Shown: positions 7,325 to 13,874 of the stretch, one piece after another
Layout of the letters: each line of letters starts with the position of its first letter
How positions within the stretch are numbered: the stretch's first letter is position 1
Assembly (NCBI RefSeq): GCF_905372745.1
Contig: NZ_CAJPQR010000033.1
Coordinates: 1-24,860 of the forward strand
DNA length: 24,860 nt
Source of the DNA: an uncultured Campylobacter sp.
Lineage (GTDB): Bacteria; Campylobacterota; Campylobacteria; Campylobacterales; Campylobacteraceae
Reading direction: 5' to 3'
Position numbers and translations under genes: made by a program
The notes under the pieces: generated by a model
What the model saw: the letters and a program-made list of their open reading frames with translations, nothing else
What the model was told of the DNA's origin: nothing
Databases searched by the model: none

Positions 7325-7344
7325 TACAATTACGTAAAATTATA
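7325..7344. promoter_or_regulatory. divergent promoters between uvrB and the small coiled-coil genes
   Basis: The 67-bp gap holds a minus-strand TATAAT (7344-7339) placed about 45 bp before the uvrB start, and a plus-strand TACAAT (7325-7330) about 33 bp before the ATG at 7363. The two transcription units therefore share one compact, possibly mutually interfering promoter region. Confidence 0.45.
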
Positions 7345-7362
7345 CCAAAACTAAGGAAAAAG

Positions 7363-7596
7363 ATGTTTGATAACGATAAAGTACTAAACACCCTAACCGA
7401 CAAGGTAAACGACCTGCTGGCTAGATATAACGAAATCTGCGAAGAAAACGAGTCTCTACGCAACGAACTAATCAGCGTCAAAGCCCAAAACGAAGCCAAA
7501 ACAAACCAAATCGCGCGACTAGAAGAAGACCTAAGAACCAAAAACACCGAGAGCGATGACGTCATCCGCAAGATCGAAGCGGTGCTGGGAAAGTAA
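7363..7596 (+). CDS. small coiled-coil protein, ZapB-like
   Basis: A 77-residue acidic protein, MFDNDKVLNTLTDKVNDLLARYNEICEENESLRNELIS..., predicted as one continuous coiled coil: hydrophobic residues recur on a heptad pattern from about residue 6 to 60. ATG 7363 follows AAGGA (7353-7357) with a 5-nt spacer; the frame is open upstream but that part overlaps the promoter region. Small coiled coils of this size and composition include the cell division factor ZapB, and the next gene looks ZapA-like, so a role at the FtsZ ring is a reasonable inference. The homology is too weak by eye to assign the name. As I recall, C. jejuni also has two small genes after uvrB. Confidence 0.8.
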   Translation: MFDNDKVLNTLTDKVNDLLARYNEICEENESLRNELISVKAQNEAKTNQIARLEEDLRTKNTESDDVIRKIEAVLGK

Positions 7597-7605
7597 ATTT
7601 AGGCG

Positions 7606-7839
7606 ATGCGACTAATGAAAAAAATAACGGTAAAGATAGCCTCCACATCCTATAATATAAGCCTCGAGGATGAATTTGCCCAAAGCTTTGAAAAAGAGTG
7701 GGAGACGTTTACCGGGGGGAAGAGATGTCTAGATGTTAAGGAGCTGCTTAGCGCCTATGTACAAAAATGCTACGAAAACTATCAGCGCGAGCGCGAACTG
7801 CGCTCTTTGGCGCAAAAACTAACTAAAGAATTTAACTAA
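7606..7839 (+). CDS. small ZapA-like protein
   Basis: A 77-residue protein, or 74 if translation begins at ATG 7615 (MKKITVKIASTSYNISLEDE). The N-terminus alternates like the beta-strand start of ZapA proteins, which bind and bundle FtsZ. The rest is helical with a C-terminal coiled coil (LLSAYVQKCYENYQRERELRSLAQKL), also the ZapA layout. It begins 9 bp after the coiled-coil gene's stop, so the two are co-transcribed and probably interact. AGG at 7601-7603 is too close to 7606 and rather far from 7615, so the start is uncertain. ZapA is the best guess, not a firm call. Confidence 0.78.
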   Translation: MRLMKKITVKIASTSYNISLEDEFAQSFEKEWETFTGGKRCLDVKELLSAYVQKCYENYQRERELRSLAQKLTKEFN

Positions 7840-8099
7840 AAAATATCTAAATTTATATATTTTAAGTCGCACAAGTCAACTTCTTAGACTTTTAGCGCGT
7901 TTTTGAGAGCGCACTTTACTATATTTATTTGACTTTTTATGTTTTTTGTGTGGCGTATTTGTCTATATTTTAGACTTTTATAGGCGTTTTTTGGACGATA
8001 AAGTAGCAACTATAGGCTAAAATAGGCTATTTATTCACGTTTTTCGTAAAAATTTGCATTATTTCTTGTAAATTTATTTTAGTTTAAGCATTTTGTATA

Positions 8100-8105
8100 T
8101 ATAAT
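8100..8105 (+). promoter_or_regulatory. -10 box of first pilin-like gene
   Basis: TATAAT inside TGTATATATAATTCC, 49 bp before the ATG at 8154, with T-rich DNA upstream as in Campylobacter sigma-70 promoters. Transcription would begin near 8112, so the message would start with the hairpin at 8114-8131. Confidence 0.6.
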
Positions 8106-8113
8106 TCCGCCAA

Positions 8114-8131
8114 CTGCATAAGTGTATGCAG
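8114..8131 (+). promoter_or_regulatory. 5' leader hairpin of first pilin-like mRNA
   Basis: CTGCATA (8114-8120) and TATGCAG (8125-8131) pair perfectly around AGTG. The hairpin lies at the predicted 5' end and leaves the AAGGAG ribosome binding site (8142-8147) free, which fits a role in stabilising an abundant message. Confidence 0.5.
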
Positions 8132-8153
8132 AAATAAACACAAGGAGTCTCGT

Positions 8154-8582
8154 ATGAGAAAAGGTTTTACAATGATCGAGTTGATCTTCGTGATCGTTAT
8201 TTTAGGTATCCTAGCTGCTGTTGCTATCCCAAGACTAGCTGCGACTCGTGATGATGCAGAGGTTTCAAAAGCTGCTACAAACATCCAAACTATGGTTTCT
8301 GACCTTGGCACGTACTATACGTCTCAGGCTCGATTCTCTACTACACTATCTGATATGACTGGTGTTTCTAGTCCTGTTAAAGTTAAAACCGATGCGTGCT
8401 TTACTGTAAGTACAGCTGCTGCTGATATAGATAATGCTAATGGTACAATAAAGGTAACAGTGGATAATAGTACTGGCGCTTGCGCAAGACTATGGCAACT
8501 TCCTGGTCTAGTTGAGCTAAATGCTAAAATCACTAGAGATAGCAACAAACTAAAATTTGGCGGCATAGGTGTTCAATACTAA
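8154..8582 (+). CDS. type IV pilin-like / pseudopilin protein 1
   Basis: A 142-residue prepilin. The leader MRKG is followed by FTMIELIFVIVILGILAAVAIP: cleavage after Gly4, N-methylated Phe1, Glu5 and Pro22 of the mature protein all match the class III signal handled by prepilin peptidase (PilD type). The helix exits into RLAATRDDA, and the periplasmic part carries two cysteines (DACFTV and TGACAR) likely to form a disulfide. It probably assembles into a pseudopilus of a type II secretion-like or competence system; Campylobacter uses such a system for DNA uptake. It has a strong AAGGAG site, its own promoter and a strong terminator (8614-8646), so it is mostly a single-gene transcript and may be the major pseudopilin. 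Confidence 0.9.
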   Translation: MRKGFTMIELIFVIVILGILAAVAIPRLAATRDDAEVSKAATNIQTMVSDLGTYYTSQARFSTTLSDMTGVSSPVKVKTDACFTVSTAAADIDNANGTIKVTVDNSTGACARLWQLPGLVELNAKITRDSNKLKFGGIGVQY

Positions 8583-8613
8583 TAGCGTCTTGCTTTTAGA
8601 TAACTAAAATAGT

Positions 8614-8652
8614 AAGCCCAAATTTGCCTAGAGCGAATTTGGGCTTTTTTTT
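8614..8652 (+). terminator. Rho-independent terminator after pilin-like gene 1
   Basis: AAGCCCAAATT (8614-8624) pairs perfectly with AATTTGGGCTT (8636-8646), an 11-bp stem with an 11-nt loop, followed by an uninterrupted T-run to 8652. It is the clearest intrinsic terminator in the window. Confidence 0.9.
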
Positions 8653-8686
8653 ATTTGTGATGAAAATACATCTTAAAGGAAATGAC

Positions 8687-9133
8687 TTGAAAGCGGCGTT
8701 TACTTTAATAGAACTTATTTTCGTTATTTTAATAATAGGCATCTTGGCTGTAGTAGCTATCCCTAGACTAAACGCCACCAGGGACGATGCGCAGGCCTCT
8801 ACTGTAGCCAGCAATGTCGCTGTGGCCGTAATGGATATACTCAGCTACTATACCTCGACCGGCTCTTTTACTGACATAAAATCTATGTCAAATATAGTAA
8901 TAGACAATGACGGCAAAATAAAAGTAAAAGACTCTGACTGCTTCCAACTATCCGTAGCTAATGCTACTGCTAGCGATGTAGATCCTAGTAAGGGTATAGA
9001 AGTTGGCAGCCCTATACTAAAAGTTATAGGTATAACCGGGGGCAACAGTGCGTGTGTAACTGCCCAAGAGCTAACTCGTGATATTCTTGTCGCTAGTCCT
9101 ATAAATTTAGGGCAAGGGCATGTGAGGTATTGA
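8687..9133 (+). CDS. type IV pilin-like / pseudopilin protein 2
   Basis: The chosen start is TTG 8687, giving MKAAFTLIELIFVILIIGILAVVAIPRL and 148 residues. AAAGGA (8675-8680) lies 6 nt upstream, whereas ATG 8660 sits in the preceding terminator's tail with no binding site and would add a non-typical leader. Mature Glu5 and Pro22 are conserved, but the residue before the cleavage point is Ala instead of the usual Gly. It is a paralogue of protein 1: shared ATRDDA after the helix, a Cys pair in similar positions (DSDCFQLS and NSACVT), and a C-terminus ending in Tyr. It likely has the same role, perhaps as a minor pseudopilin. Confidence 0.87.
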   Translation: MKAAFTLIELIFVILIIGILAVVAIPRLNATRDDAQASTVASNVAVAVMDILSYYTSTGSFTDIKSMSNIVIDNDGKIKVKDSDCFQLSVANATASDVDPSKGIEVGSPILKVIGITGGNSACVTAQELTRDILVASPINLGQGHVRY

Positions 9134-9167
9134 AAAATAACGAGATATTGAAGTTATTTTGATTTTT

Positions 9168-9200
9168 AAGCGTCTTATGTTGAAATAAGGCGCTTTATTT
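9168..9200 (+). terminator. terminator after pilin-like gene 2
   Basis: AAGCGTCTTA (9168-9177) pairs with TAAGGCGCTT (9186-9195), with one wobble pair and an 8-nt loop, followed by TTTATTTTAT. Confidence 0.75.
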
Positions 9201-9244
9201 TATATGATTTTTACACTAAAATGTAGAAATAAAGAGGATATAGT

Positions 9245-9640
9245 ATGAGACGTGGTTTTACGATGCTTGAGCTTGTTTTTGTTATCGTTGTTTTAGGTAT
9301 TTTGGCTAGTATAGCGGGGGTTAAGATATTTGCTACTAGAGATGATGCTTTGATTGCTAGAGCTAGAAATAATGTAGCTTCTATAAGAAGCGGTATAATC
9401 AATAAATACAGTGCAAATATGATGAGAGGTAGTTTTGGTTATCCTGCTCAGCTCGAAAAAACTGGTAGTTCAGTACCTTTTGATGACGTGATTCAAGGCG
9501 GTGCAAAAGACTGGACAAAAAGCGGTAACAATTATACTTTTAAACTAGGTTCAAAAACAGTATTATTTACTTACGATTCTAGAAATGGTACGTTTGACTG
9601 CCCTCATAGTCAGTCGTTGTGTAAGGCCCTTACGGAGTAG
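9245..9640 (+). CDS. pseudopilin-like protein 3
   Basis: A 131-residue prepilin: leader MRRG, then FTMLELVFVIVVLGILASIAGVKIFATRDDA. Gly at -1, Phe1 and Glu5 are present, but Pro22, found in the other two proteins, is replaced by Val. The ATRDDA exit motif is shared with proteins 1 and 2, placing all three in one local family. The C-terminal part (GTFDCPHSQSLCKALTE) has a close Cys pair unlike the wider pair in the others. AGAGGA (9233-9238) lies 6 nt before the ATG. It could be a minor or initiating pseudopilin of the same machine. Confidence 0.87.
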   Translation: MRRGFTMLELVFVIVVLGILASIAGVKIFATRDDALIARARNNVASIRSGIINKYSANMMRGSFGYPAQLEKTGSSVPFDDVIQGGAKDWTKSGNNYTFKLGSKTVLFTYDSRNGTFDCPHSQSLCKALTE

Positions 9641-9740
9641 ACGGCTTTTTTAAAATGGTTGCAAACGGCTTGAGTCCTAGACCGTTTGTATACTACTATG
9701 AAAATTTACCCAAAATTTAATTAACATCAAAGATAAGATT

Positions 9741-9775
9741 TTTCGGCTATATTTTAAAATGTAGCCGAAATTTTT
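9741..9775 (+). terminator. terminator downstream of pilin-like gene 3
   Basis: TTTCGGCTA (9741-9749) and TAGCCGAAA (9762-9770) form a perfect 9-bp stem. The 12-nt loop can pair further through ATTTTAAAAT, and TTTTT follows. It lies 100 bp after the stop codon of the third pilin-like gene. Confidence 0.7.
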
Positions 9776-10232
9776 ACGGCTTTTAAATTTATAAAATATA
9801 TTCTCTGTTATACCGATTTTTTGTGATTTTTTATAAATAAACTAAATTTTCTTAAAGACTAAAAAACTAATTTTGACTATGTATGCTTTTTTGTAAATAT
9901 ACTTGTTGATTTTTAAATTTTTAGTGATTATTCTATTGTATTTTTGCTATTTTAGTTACGGCTTGGTGGTAGAATAAATGTTAAAACACAAAAGCTTACA
10001 ATAGTAAATGATTAATTAGTAAGTAAAAAATCATAGTTCGGGCATACGTAGCATAAGAAAAACTAAAAAAATAAGAAATTAAACCTTGCGTTTTAGCAAT
10101 GTTTTATATACTCAAATTATAGATCGCTTTAGCTCTTGTGCCCGCCTTATTTTACTTACTATAAAGCTTGGTTGTAATGTAAAAAATTGCCACGACGTAT
10201 GTGTTATTTTTTTATAAGTCCGTTTAAGTAAA

Positions 10233-10259
10233 AATTGCCGCTTAAGATACACGGCAATT
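10233..10259 (-). terminator. dyad that would terminate minus-strand transcription
   Basis: AATTGCCG (10233-10240) and CGGCAATT (10252-10259) are perfectly complementary. Read on the minus strand the stem is followed by TTTTTAC, the form of an intrinsic terminator; on the plus strand no T-run follows. No minus-strand gene is visible upstream of it, so an unannotated RNA or an operator role is possible. Confidence 0.4.
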
Positions 10260-10267
10260 CCAAAAAT

Positions 10268-10304
10268 TAAAGGATATAATATTATGGTCAAATTAAATCC
10301 TTTA
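10268..10304 (+). promoter_or_regulatory. 13-bp dyad overlapping ribosome binding site and start codon
   Basis: TAAAGGATATAAT (10268-10280) pairs with ATTAAATCCTTTA (10292-10304) at 12 of 13 positions; the 11-nt loop holds the ATG at 10284. The left arm contains both AAAGGA and a TATAAT. If transcribed through, the fold would hide the ribosome binding site; as DNA it could be an operator. Confidence 0.45.
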
Positions 10305-10436
10305 TTTGAAAATCTATCTCAAGAAATAGCCAAAATGAATTTAAGCGTAGCAACCGTCTTTTCGGCAGATGTGCATAAAAGGCGTCAAAGTCGGCTTTGC
10401 TTCATACCCTTTCTAGTCTACTCTGTAATCCCATAA
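10284..10436 (+). CDS. possible 50-codon small ORF
   Basis: ATG 10284 follows AAAGGA (10269-10274) with a 9-nt spacer. The product MVKLNPLFENLSQEIAKMNL... is 50 residues: a helical N-terminus, a basic segment HKRRQSR and a hydrophobic end (CFIPFLVYSVIP). I recognise no family. The good initiation region suggests expression, but the tail could be a frameshifted remnant of a longer gene, since another frame continues open for about 30 codons beyond (SSLLCNPIKAINIKSKLQQFGWYEIR). Confidence 0.35.
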   Translation: MVKLNPLFENLSQEIAKMNLSVATVFSADVHKRRQSRLCFIPFLVYSVIP

Positions 10437-10670
10437 AAGCAATAAATATCAAATCAAAGTTGCAGCAGTTTGGTTGGTATGAAATCAGATAAAAAGGCCG
10501 CTTACGAGTAGGGCATTGCCGCTTCATACGGCATTTGTCGCTATCATAAAAGCAATTAGGCGATATAGGCTAGACATGGTATCTAAAAATAGCCAAAGCC
10601 ACACAACTCTATAGACTACAATACATGCTGCCGCGACTTTACGTATAATAGCAAGCAAACGGGATCAATA

Positions 10671-11030
10671 AGGCAAGCGAATAATACAAATCTCAAAAGT
10701 CGTTTTTAAAATTTAGCTAGGTCTAACTGAATATAAATGCTGAGTTTAAGTGATTTTAAAGAGCGAGGCAGGCTAAAAATTTAAGTATAATCGCCAACGA
10801 TGGAAAGAAAACAGGCTTAGTAAAATGCAGATTAGATAAACGAGATTAAGAAGGCAAACGAATAATACAAATTTCAAAAGTCGTTTTTGAAATTTAGCAA
10901 GGTCTAGCCGAGTATAAATACCAAATTTAATTGATTTTAAAGAGCGATACAGGTTAAAGAACAAATTTAAAACCGCTGGCGATGGAGATAAAACCGGCGT
11001 AATGAAGCGCAGGCTAGATTAATTTGAGCT
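10671..11030. repeat. 181-bp imperfect tandem duplication
   Basis: The sequence starting AGGCAAGCGAATAATACAAA at 10671 recurs starting AGGCAAACGAATAATACAAA at 10852, a period of 181 bp. The first 105 or so bases of the two units match at roughly 85% by eye, including a shared TGATTTTAAAGAGCGA block; the rest is more diverged. Neither strand shows a conserved open frame across both units. Confidence 0.75.
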
Positions 11031-11177
11031 GCGAGCCAAAACGACTGATCGGTAATAATTGGCAACCGATTCTGCCAGAGGTAAAAATAAATACCGCCGC
11101 CAAATTTATAATACCGAATTTAACTTCGCAAATGGCCTAAATTTAAGCAAAATGCATTAAATTTAAGTGCTAAAAAT

Positions 11178-11215
11178 AGCGGAGCTAAGCTTCACTAAAA
11201 TTTAGCAAAGCCGCT
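11178..11215. repeat. fragment of repeat family B
   Basis: AGCGGAGCTAAGCTTCACT (11178-11196) matches AGCGGAGTTTAGCTTCACT at 15834-15852 at 17 of 19 positions. Here it is followed by TTTAGC and GCCGCTA, which pair back to GCTAA and TAGCGG, forming a hairpin. Confidence 0.5.
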
Positions 11216-11463
11216 AGCCGAGGGGTAAATTTGGTACAACAAGGCAAGATAATAAAAAAGTGGAATATGAGAAACGGCAATCAGGCGAGGCGCCGCCGAT
11301 TACGAAATAAACTTCGGCGCGGCTTTAGGGAGCGCAAATTGCACCCCCTGCCGCAAGCCGCGCGTAAATTTAAACCGCTACCGAAACTGGCGATTTTTGG
11401 GATTATTATTGTAAAATGCGGATCTAAAAACCGACTAATACCAAAATATACAAAAGGCAAGCC

Positions 11464-13710
11464 GTGTGCGAAGATGAGATAAAATACTACGAAATTTTGT
11501 TAAGCGGGTTAAATTTGGCACCGCTCACTTATCACTACGGCGGTGATTTAGAGCCTTTTTGCGCAGTTACGGTTACGGTTAGAGGCAAAGAAACGCTAGG
11601 CTACGTTTTTAGGCAAGTAACAAAACCTAGCTTTAAAACCGCCCAGATATCGGCCGTGCGCGCGCAGACTTTAACTCAGATTCAGATCTCGCTGCTGAGG
11701 TTTATCTCGCATTATTACGTCGTAAATTTATCCGTCGCCGCAGGTCTTTTTACTCCGCTTGACGTAGGCGCGCCGTGCCCTGCGTTTTGCGAAAAAAAAG
11801 CGGACGAGCGGGCTTTAGGCGATAATAACGACTTAAATTTAAACGCCAAAATCCGTAAAAAAGAGGGGCGAAATTTACCCATAGAGTCAAACGATGCCGC
11901 GCAGACTAGCGATTTGGATTTTGGATTTACCTCCGTAGTTGGCGTATCCAAGACTAGCGCATGCCAAGCAAATTTAAAATCAAATTTAGCCAAAAACGCT
12001 AGCCAAAACGGCGACGCGACTTTGACGGAGGCAAATTTATCGGCGGGTGCTTCGTCGCCACAAACGGCTCAAAATCAAAAACAAACGCTAAATTTGATAA
12101 ACCGCCAAGAATCGGTCGCAAATAAAAAGCCCTTTGAAACGCCAAATTTAAGCGACGAACTAGAGCCTAAAATATTCTTAAAAGCCCCGAGCCTAAACCC
12201 GGCCCAACAAGAGGCGCTAAATTTTGCTAAAAGCCGTAAAACCAGCCTTATTTTCGGCGACACGGGAAGTGGTAAAAGCGAGATTTATTTTTCGCTCATT
12301 CGCGAATATTTGCTTGCTGGTCGGCAAGTTTTGCTTTTGATGCCCGAAATCTCGCTAACGCCTCAGATGACGAAGCGGCTAAAGAGCTATTTTGGCGAAA
12401 AGTTTGGCGTCTGGCACTCCAAAATAACCCCAAAAAAGCGCGGCGAGATCCTACAAAAATTTCAGAGTCGCGAGATAAATTTGATCGCGGGCGCGCGCTC
12501 AGCGCTATTTTTGCCATTTACAGAGCTTGGGCTAGTTATCGTCGACGAGGAGCACGACGACAGCTACAAATCCGCGCAAAATCCGCACTATAACGCCCGC
12601 GACCTCGCGCTATTTCTTGCGAGCAAATTTGACGTCAAAGTCGTGCTGGGCTCGGCCACGCCAAGCGTCGTGAGCTTCAAGAAGCAGCCTCACTTTAGGC
12701 TAAGGGGAACGTTTTTTAAAAGCGAGAAAAAATTTATCTACGACGAGAGCGAGACGGGGCTAAGCGATGTGATCCTAGGCGAGCTTGCGGCGAGTTTTGC
12801 GGGCGGTAAGCAGGCGGTGGTCTTCCTGCCGACGCGTGCAAATTTCCGCTATCTTTCGTGCCGCGAGTGCGGCAGTACGATAAAGTGTCCGTTTTGTAGC
12901 GTCGGGATGAGCTTTTATAAAAAGCGAAATTTGCTAAAGTGCCAGTACTGCGGCTTTACGACGTCTGCGACGTGTTCGTGCGAGAAGTGCGGCAGCGAGA
13001 TGATCGAGGCGAAAAAAATCGGCACCGACGAGCTAACGGAGGCCTTGCGCTCGGCATTTCCTGCGGCTAGGATCGAGAAATTTGACCGAGATGAGATCAC
13101 GACGCAAAACAAGCTCGAAAAGACGTTAAAAGCCTTTAACGCGGGCGAGATAGACGCGCTAGTCGGCACGCAGATGCTTAGCAAAGGCCATGATTATCAC
13201 AACGTAGATTTGGCTGTTATCATGGGCATGGACGATCTTTTGAGCTTTCCTGATTTTCGCGCTAGAGAGCGGACGCTGGCTCTTGCTATGCAAGTAGCCG
13301 GTAGAGCTGGGCGTGCGGGGCTTGGGCGCGTAGTGGTGCAAAGCAGGCAGCGGGAGTTTTTTGAAAATTTTATCGCGGATTATGATGCGTTTTTAGAGGA
13401 GGAGACGCTTGCTAGAGAGCCGATATATCCGCCGTTTGCTAGGCTTTTGCGGGTTGTCGTTTCTGAAAAAAGCGAGCAGGCAGCAAAGCAAAGGCTTGAA
13501 ATTTGCGTAGCCGAGCTTGAAAATTTGCGCATAGCCGAATCTTCGCTCGAGATAGTCGGACACGGCAAGTGCGGAGTCGAGATTTTAGGCGGTAAATTTC
13601 GCTTTGAGATTTTGCTGCGCTGCGCCTCGCACGCTCCGCTTATCAAAGCCGCTCGCATCTGCGCCTCGCACGGCTTTGACGTCGATATGGATCCGATAAA
13701 TTTCTCGTAG
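11464..13710 (+). CDS. priA: primosomal protein N' (replication restart helicase PriA)
   Basis: Superfamily 2 helicase that recognises stalled forks and reloads the replicative helicase DnaB. The start is GTG 11464, with AAAAGG 11452-11457 and a 6-nt spacer. Order: 3'-DNA binding domain (about 1-108), Walker A GDTGSGKS (265-272), DEEH box (361-364), and a zinc domain with four CXXC-type pairs (Cys466/469, 475/478, 493/496, 506/509), then helicase lobe 2 with VAGRAGRAG. All key residues are intact. At 748 residues it is about 130 longer than the roughly 617 I recall for C. jejuni; the excess is a low-complexity Asn/Ser/Ala-rich linker at about 110-237. The preceding 1.8 kb offers no obvious partner gene. 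Confidence 0.96.
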   Translation: MCEDEIKYYEILLSGLNLAPLTYHYGGDLEPFCAVTVTVRGKETLGYVFRQVTKPSFKTAQISAVRAQTLTQIQISLLRFISHYYVVNLSVAAGLFTPLDVGAPCPAFCEKKADERALGDNNDLNLNAKIRKKEGRNLPIESNDAAQTSDLDFGFTSVVGVSKTSACQANLKSNLAKNASQNGDATLTEANLSAGASSPQTAQNQKQTLNLINRQESVANKKPFETPNLSDELEPKIFLKAPSLNPAQQEALNFAKSRKTSLIFGDTGSGKSEIYFSLIREYLLAGRQVLLLMPEISLTPQMTKRLKSYFGEKFGVWHSKITPKKRGEILQKFQSREINLIAGARSALFLPFTELGLVIVDEEHDDSYKSAQNPHYNARDLALFLASKFDVKVVLGSATPSVVSFKKQPHFRLRGTFFKSEKKFIYDESETGLSDVILGELAASFAGGKQAVVFLPTRANFRYLSCRECGSTIKCPFCSVGMSFYKKRNLLKCQYCGFTTSATCSCEKCGSEMIEAKKIGTDELTEALRSAFPAARIEKFDRDEITTQNKLEKTLKAFNAGEIDALVGTQMLSKGHDYHNVDLAVIMGMDDLLSFPDFRARERTLALAMQVAGRAGRAGLGRVVVQSRQREFFENFIADYDAFLEEETLAREPIYPPFARLLRVVVSEKSEQAAKQRLEICVAELENLRIAESSLEIVGHGKCGVEILGGKFRFEILLRCASHAPLIKAARICASHGFDVDMDPINFS

Positions 13711-13796
13711 TATCTTATTTCTAGGGCTTAAACGTAACTAAATTTTTATTTGTGATAATATTTATCTTTTTTAAGCCTATTTTTATACGATTTAAT

Positions 13797-13813
13797 TATA
13801 ATCGCGTTATAAT
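13797..13813 (+). promoter_or_regulatory. tandem -10 boxes before the DUF417 gene
   Basis: TATAAT occurs at 13797-13802 and again at 13808-13813, 11 bp apart, in a T-rich region. Either box would give a leader of about 55-70 nt before the ATG at 13875. Confidence 0.5.
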
Positions 13814-13874
13814 TTTATCTAGCTTTAAATATACGGCCTAGTTAAAATTATAAAGATTATCTTAAAGGAACTTA

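Larger units (their letters stand above)
7840..8153 (+). promoter_or_regulatory. pilin gene upstream region with direct repeats
   Basis: This AT-rich 314-bp region has no gene. TTAGACTTTTA occurs at 7884-7894 and 7970-7980, with the near-copy TTGACTTTTTA at 7929-7939, giving starts 45 and 41 bp apart. ATAGGCTA is repeated at 8012-8019 and 8022-8029, one helical turn apart. A clean TATAAT (8100-8105) then precedes the first pilin-like gene. The layout suggests regulator binding sites upstream of a strong promoter. Confidence 0.5.
9641..11463. other. 1.8-kb region without a convincing gene
   Basis: Stop codons are frequent in all frames. The left half (9776-10260) is very AT-rich. The middle holds a dyad and a 50-codon small ORF (10233-10436), followed by scattered short open fragments that look like decayed coding DNA (for example a frame reading KKAAYE-stop-GIAASYGICRYHKSN near 10491). 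The right half holds a 181-bp tandem duplication (10671-11030) and a fragment of the repeat seen at 15834. An Arg-rich open frame at 11231-11482 looks like chance. I cannot name any ancestral gene. Confidence 0.6.

Noticed and set aside
7951..7966. Possible sigma-54 promoter (TGGCGTATTTGTCT) upstream of the pilin-like genes
   Set aside because: The GG is present but the GC expected at -12 is missing. The TATAAT at 8100 is a much better match.
10773..10964. Minus-strand 63-codon hydrophobic frame
   Set aside because: It spans the junction of the 181-bp tandem duplication and is not kept in both units. Its hydrophobicity follows from reading A-rich DNA on the opposite strand.
11231..11482. Arg-rich 83-codon frame just before priA
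   Set aside because: It overlaps the priA ribosome binding site and start, has no binding site of its own, and its composition comes from GC-rich repeats.
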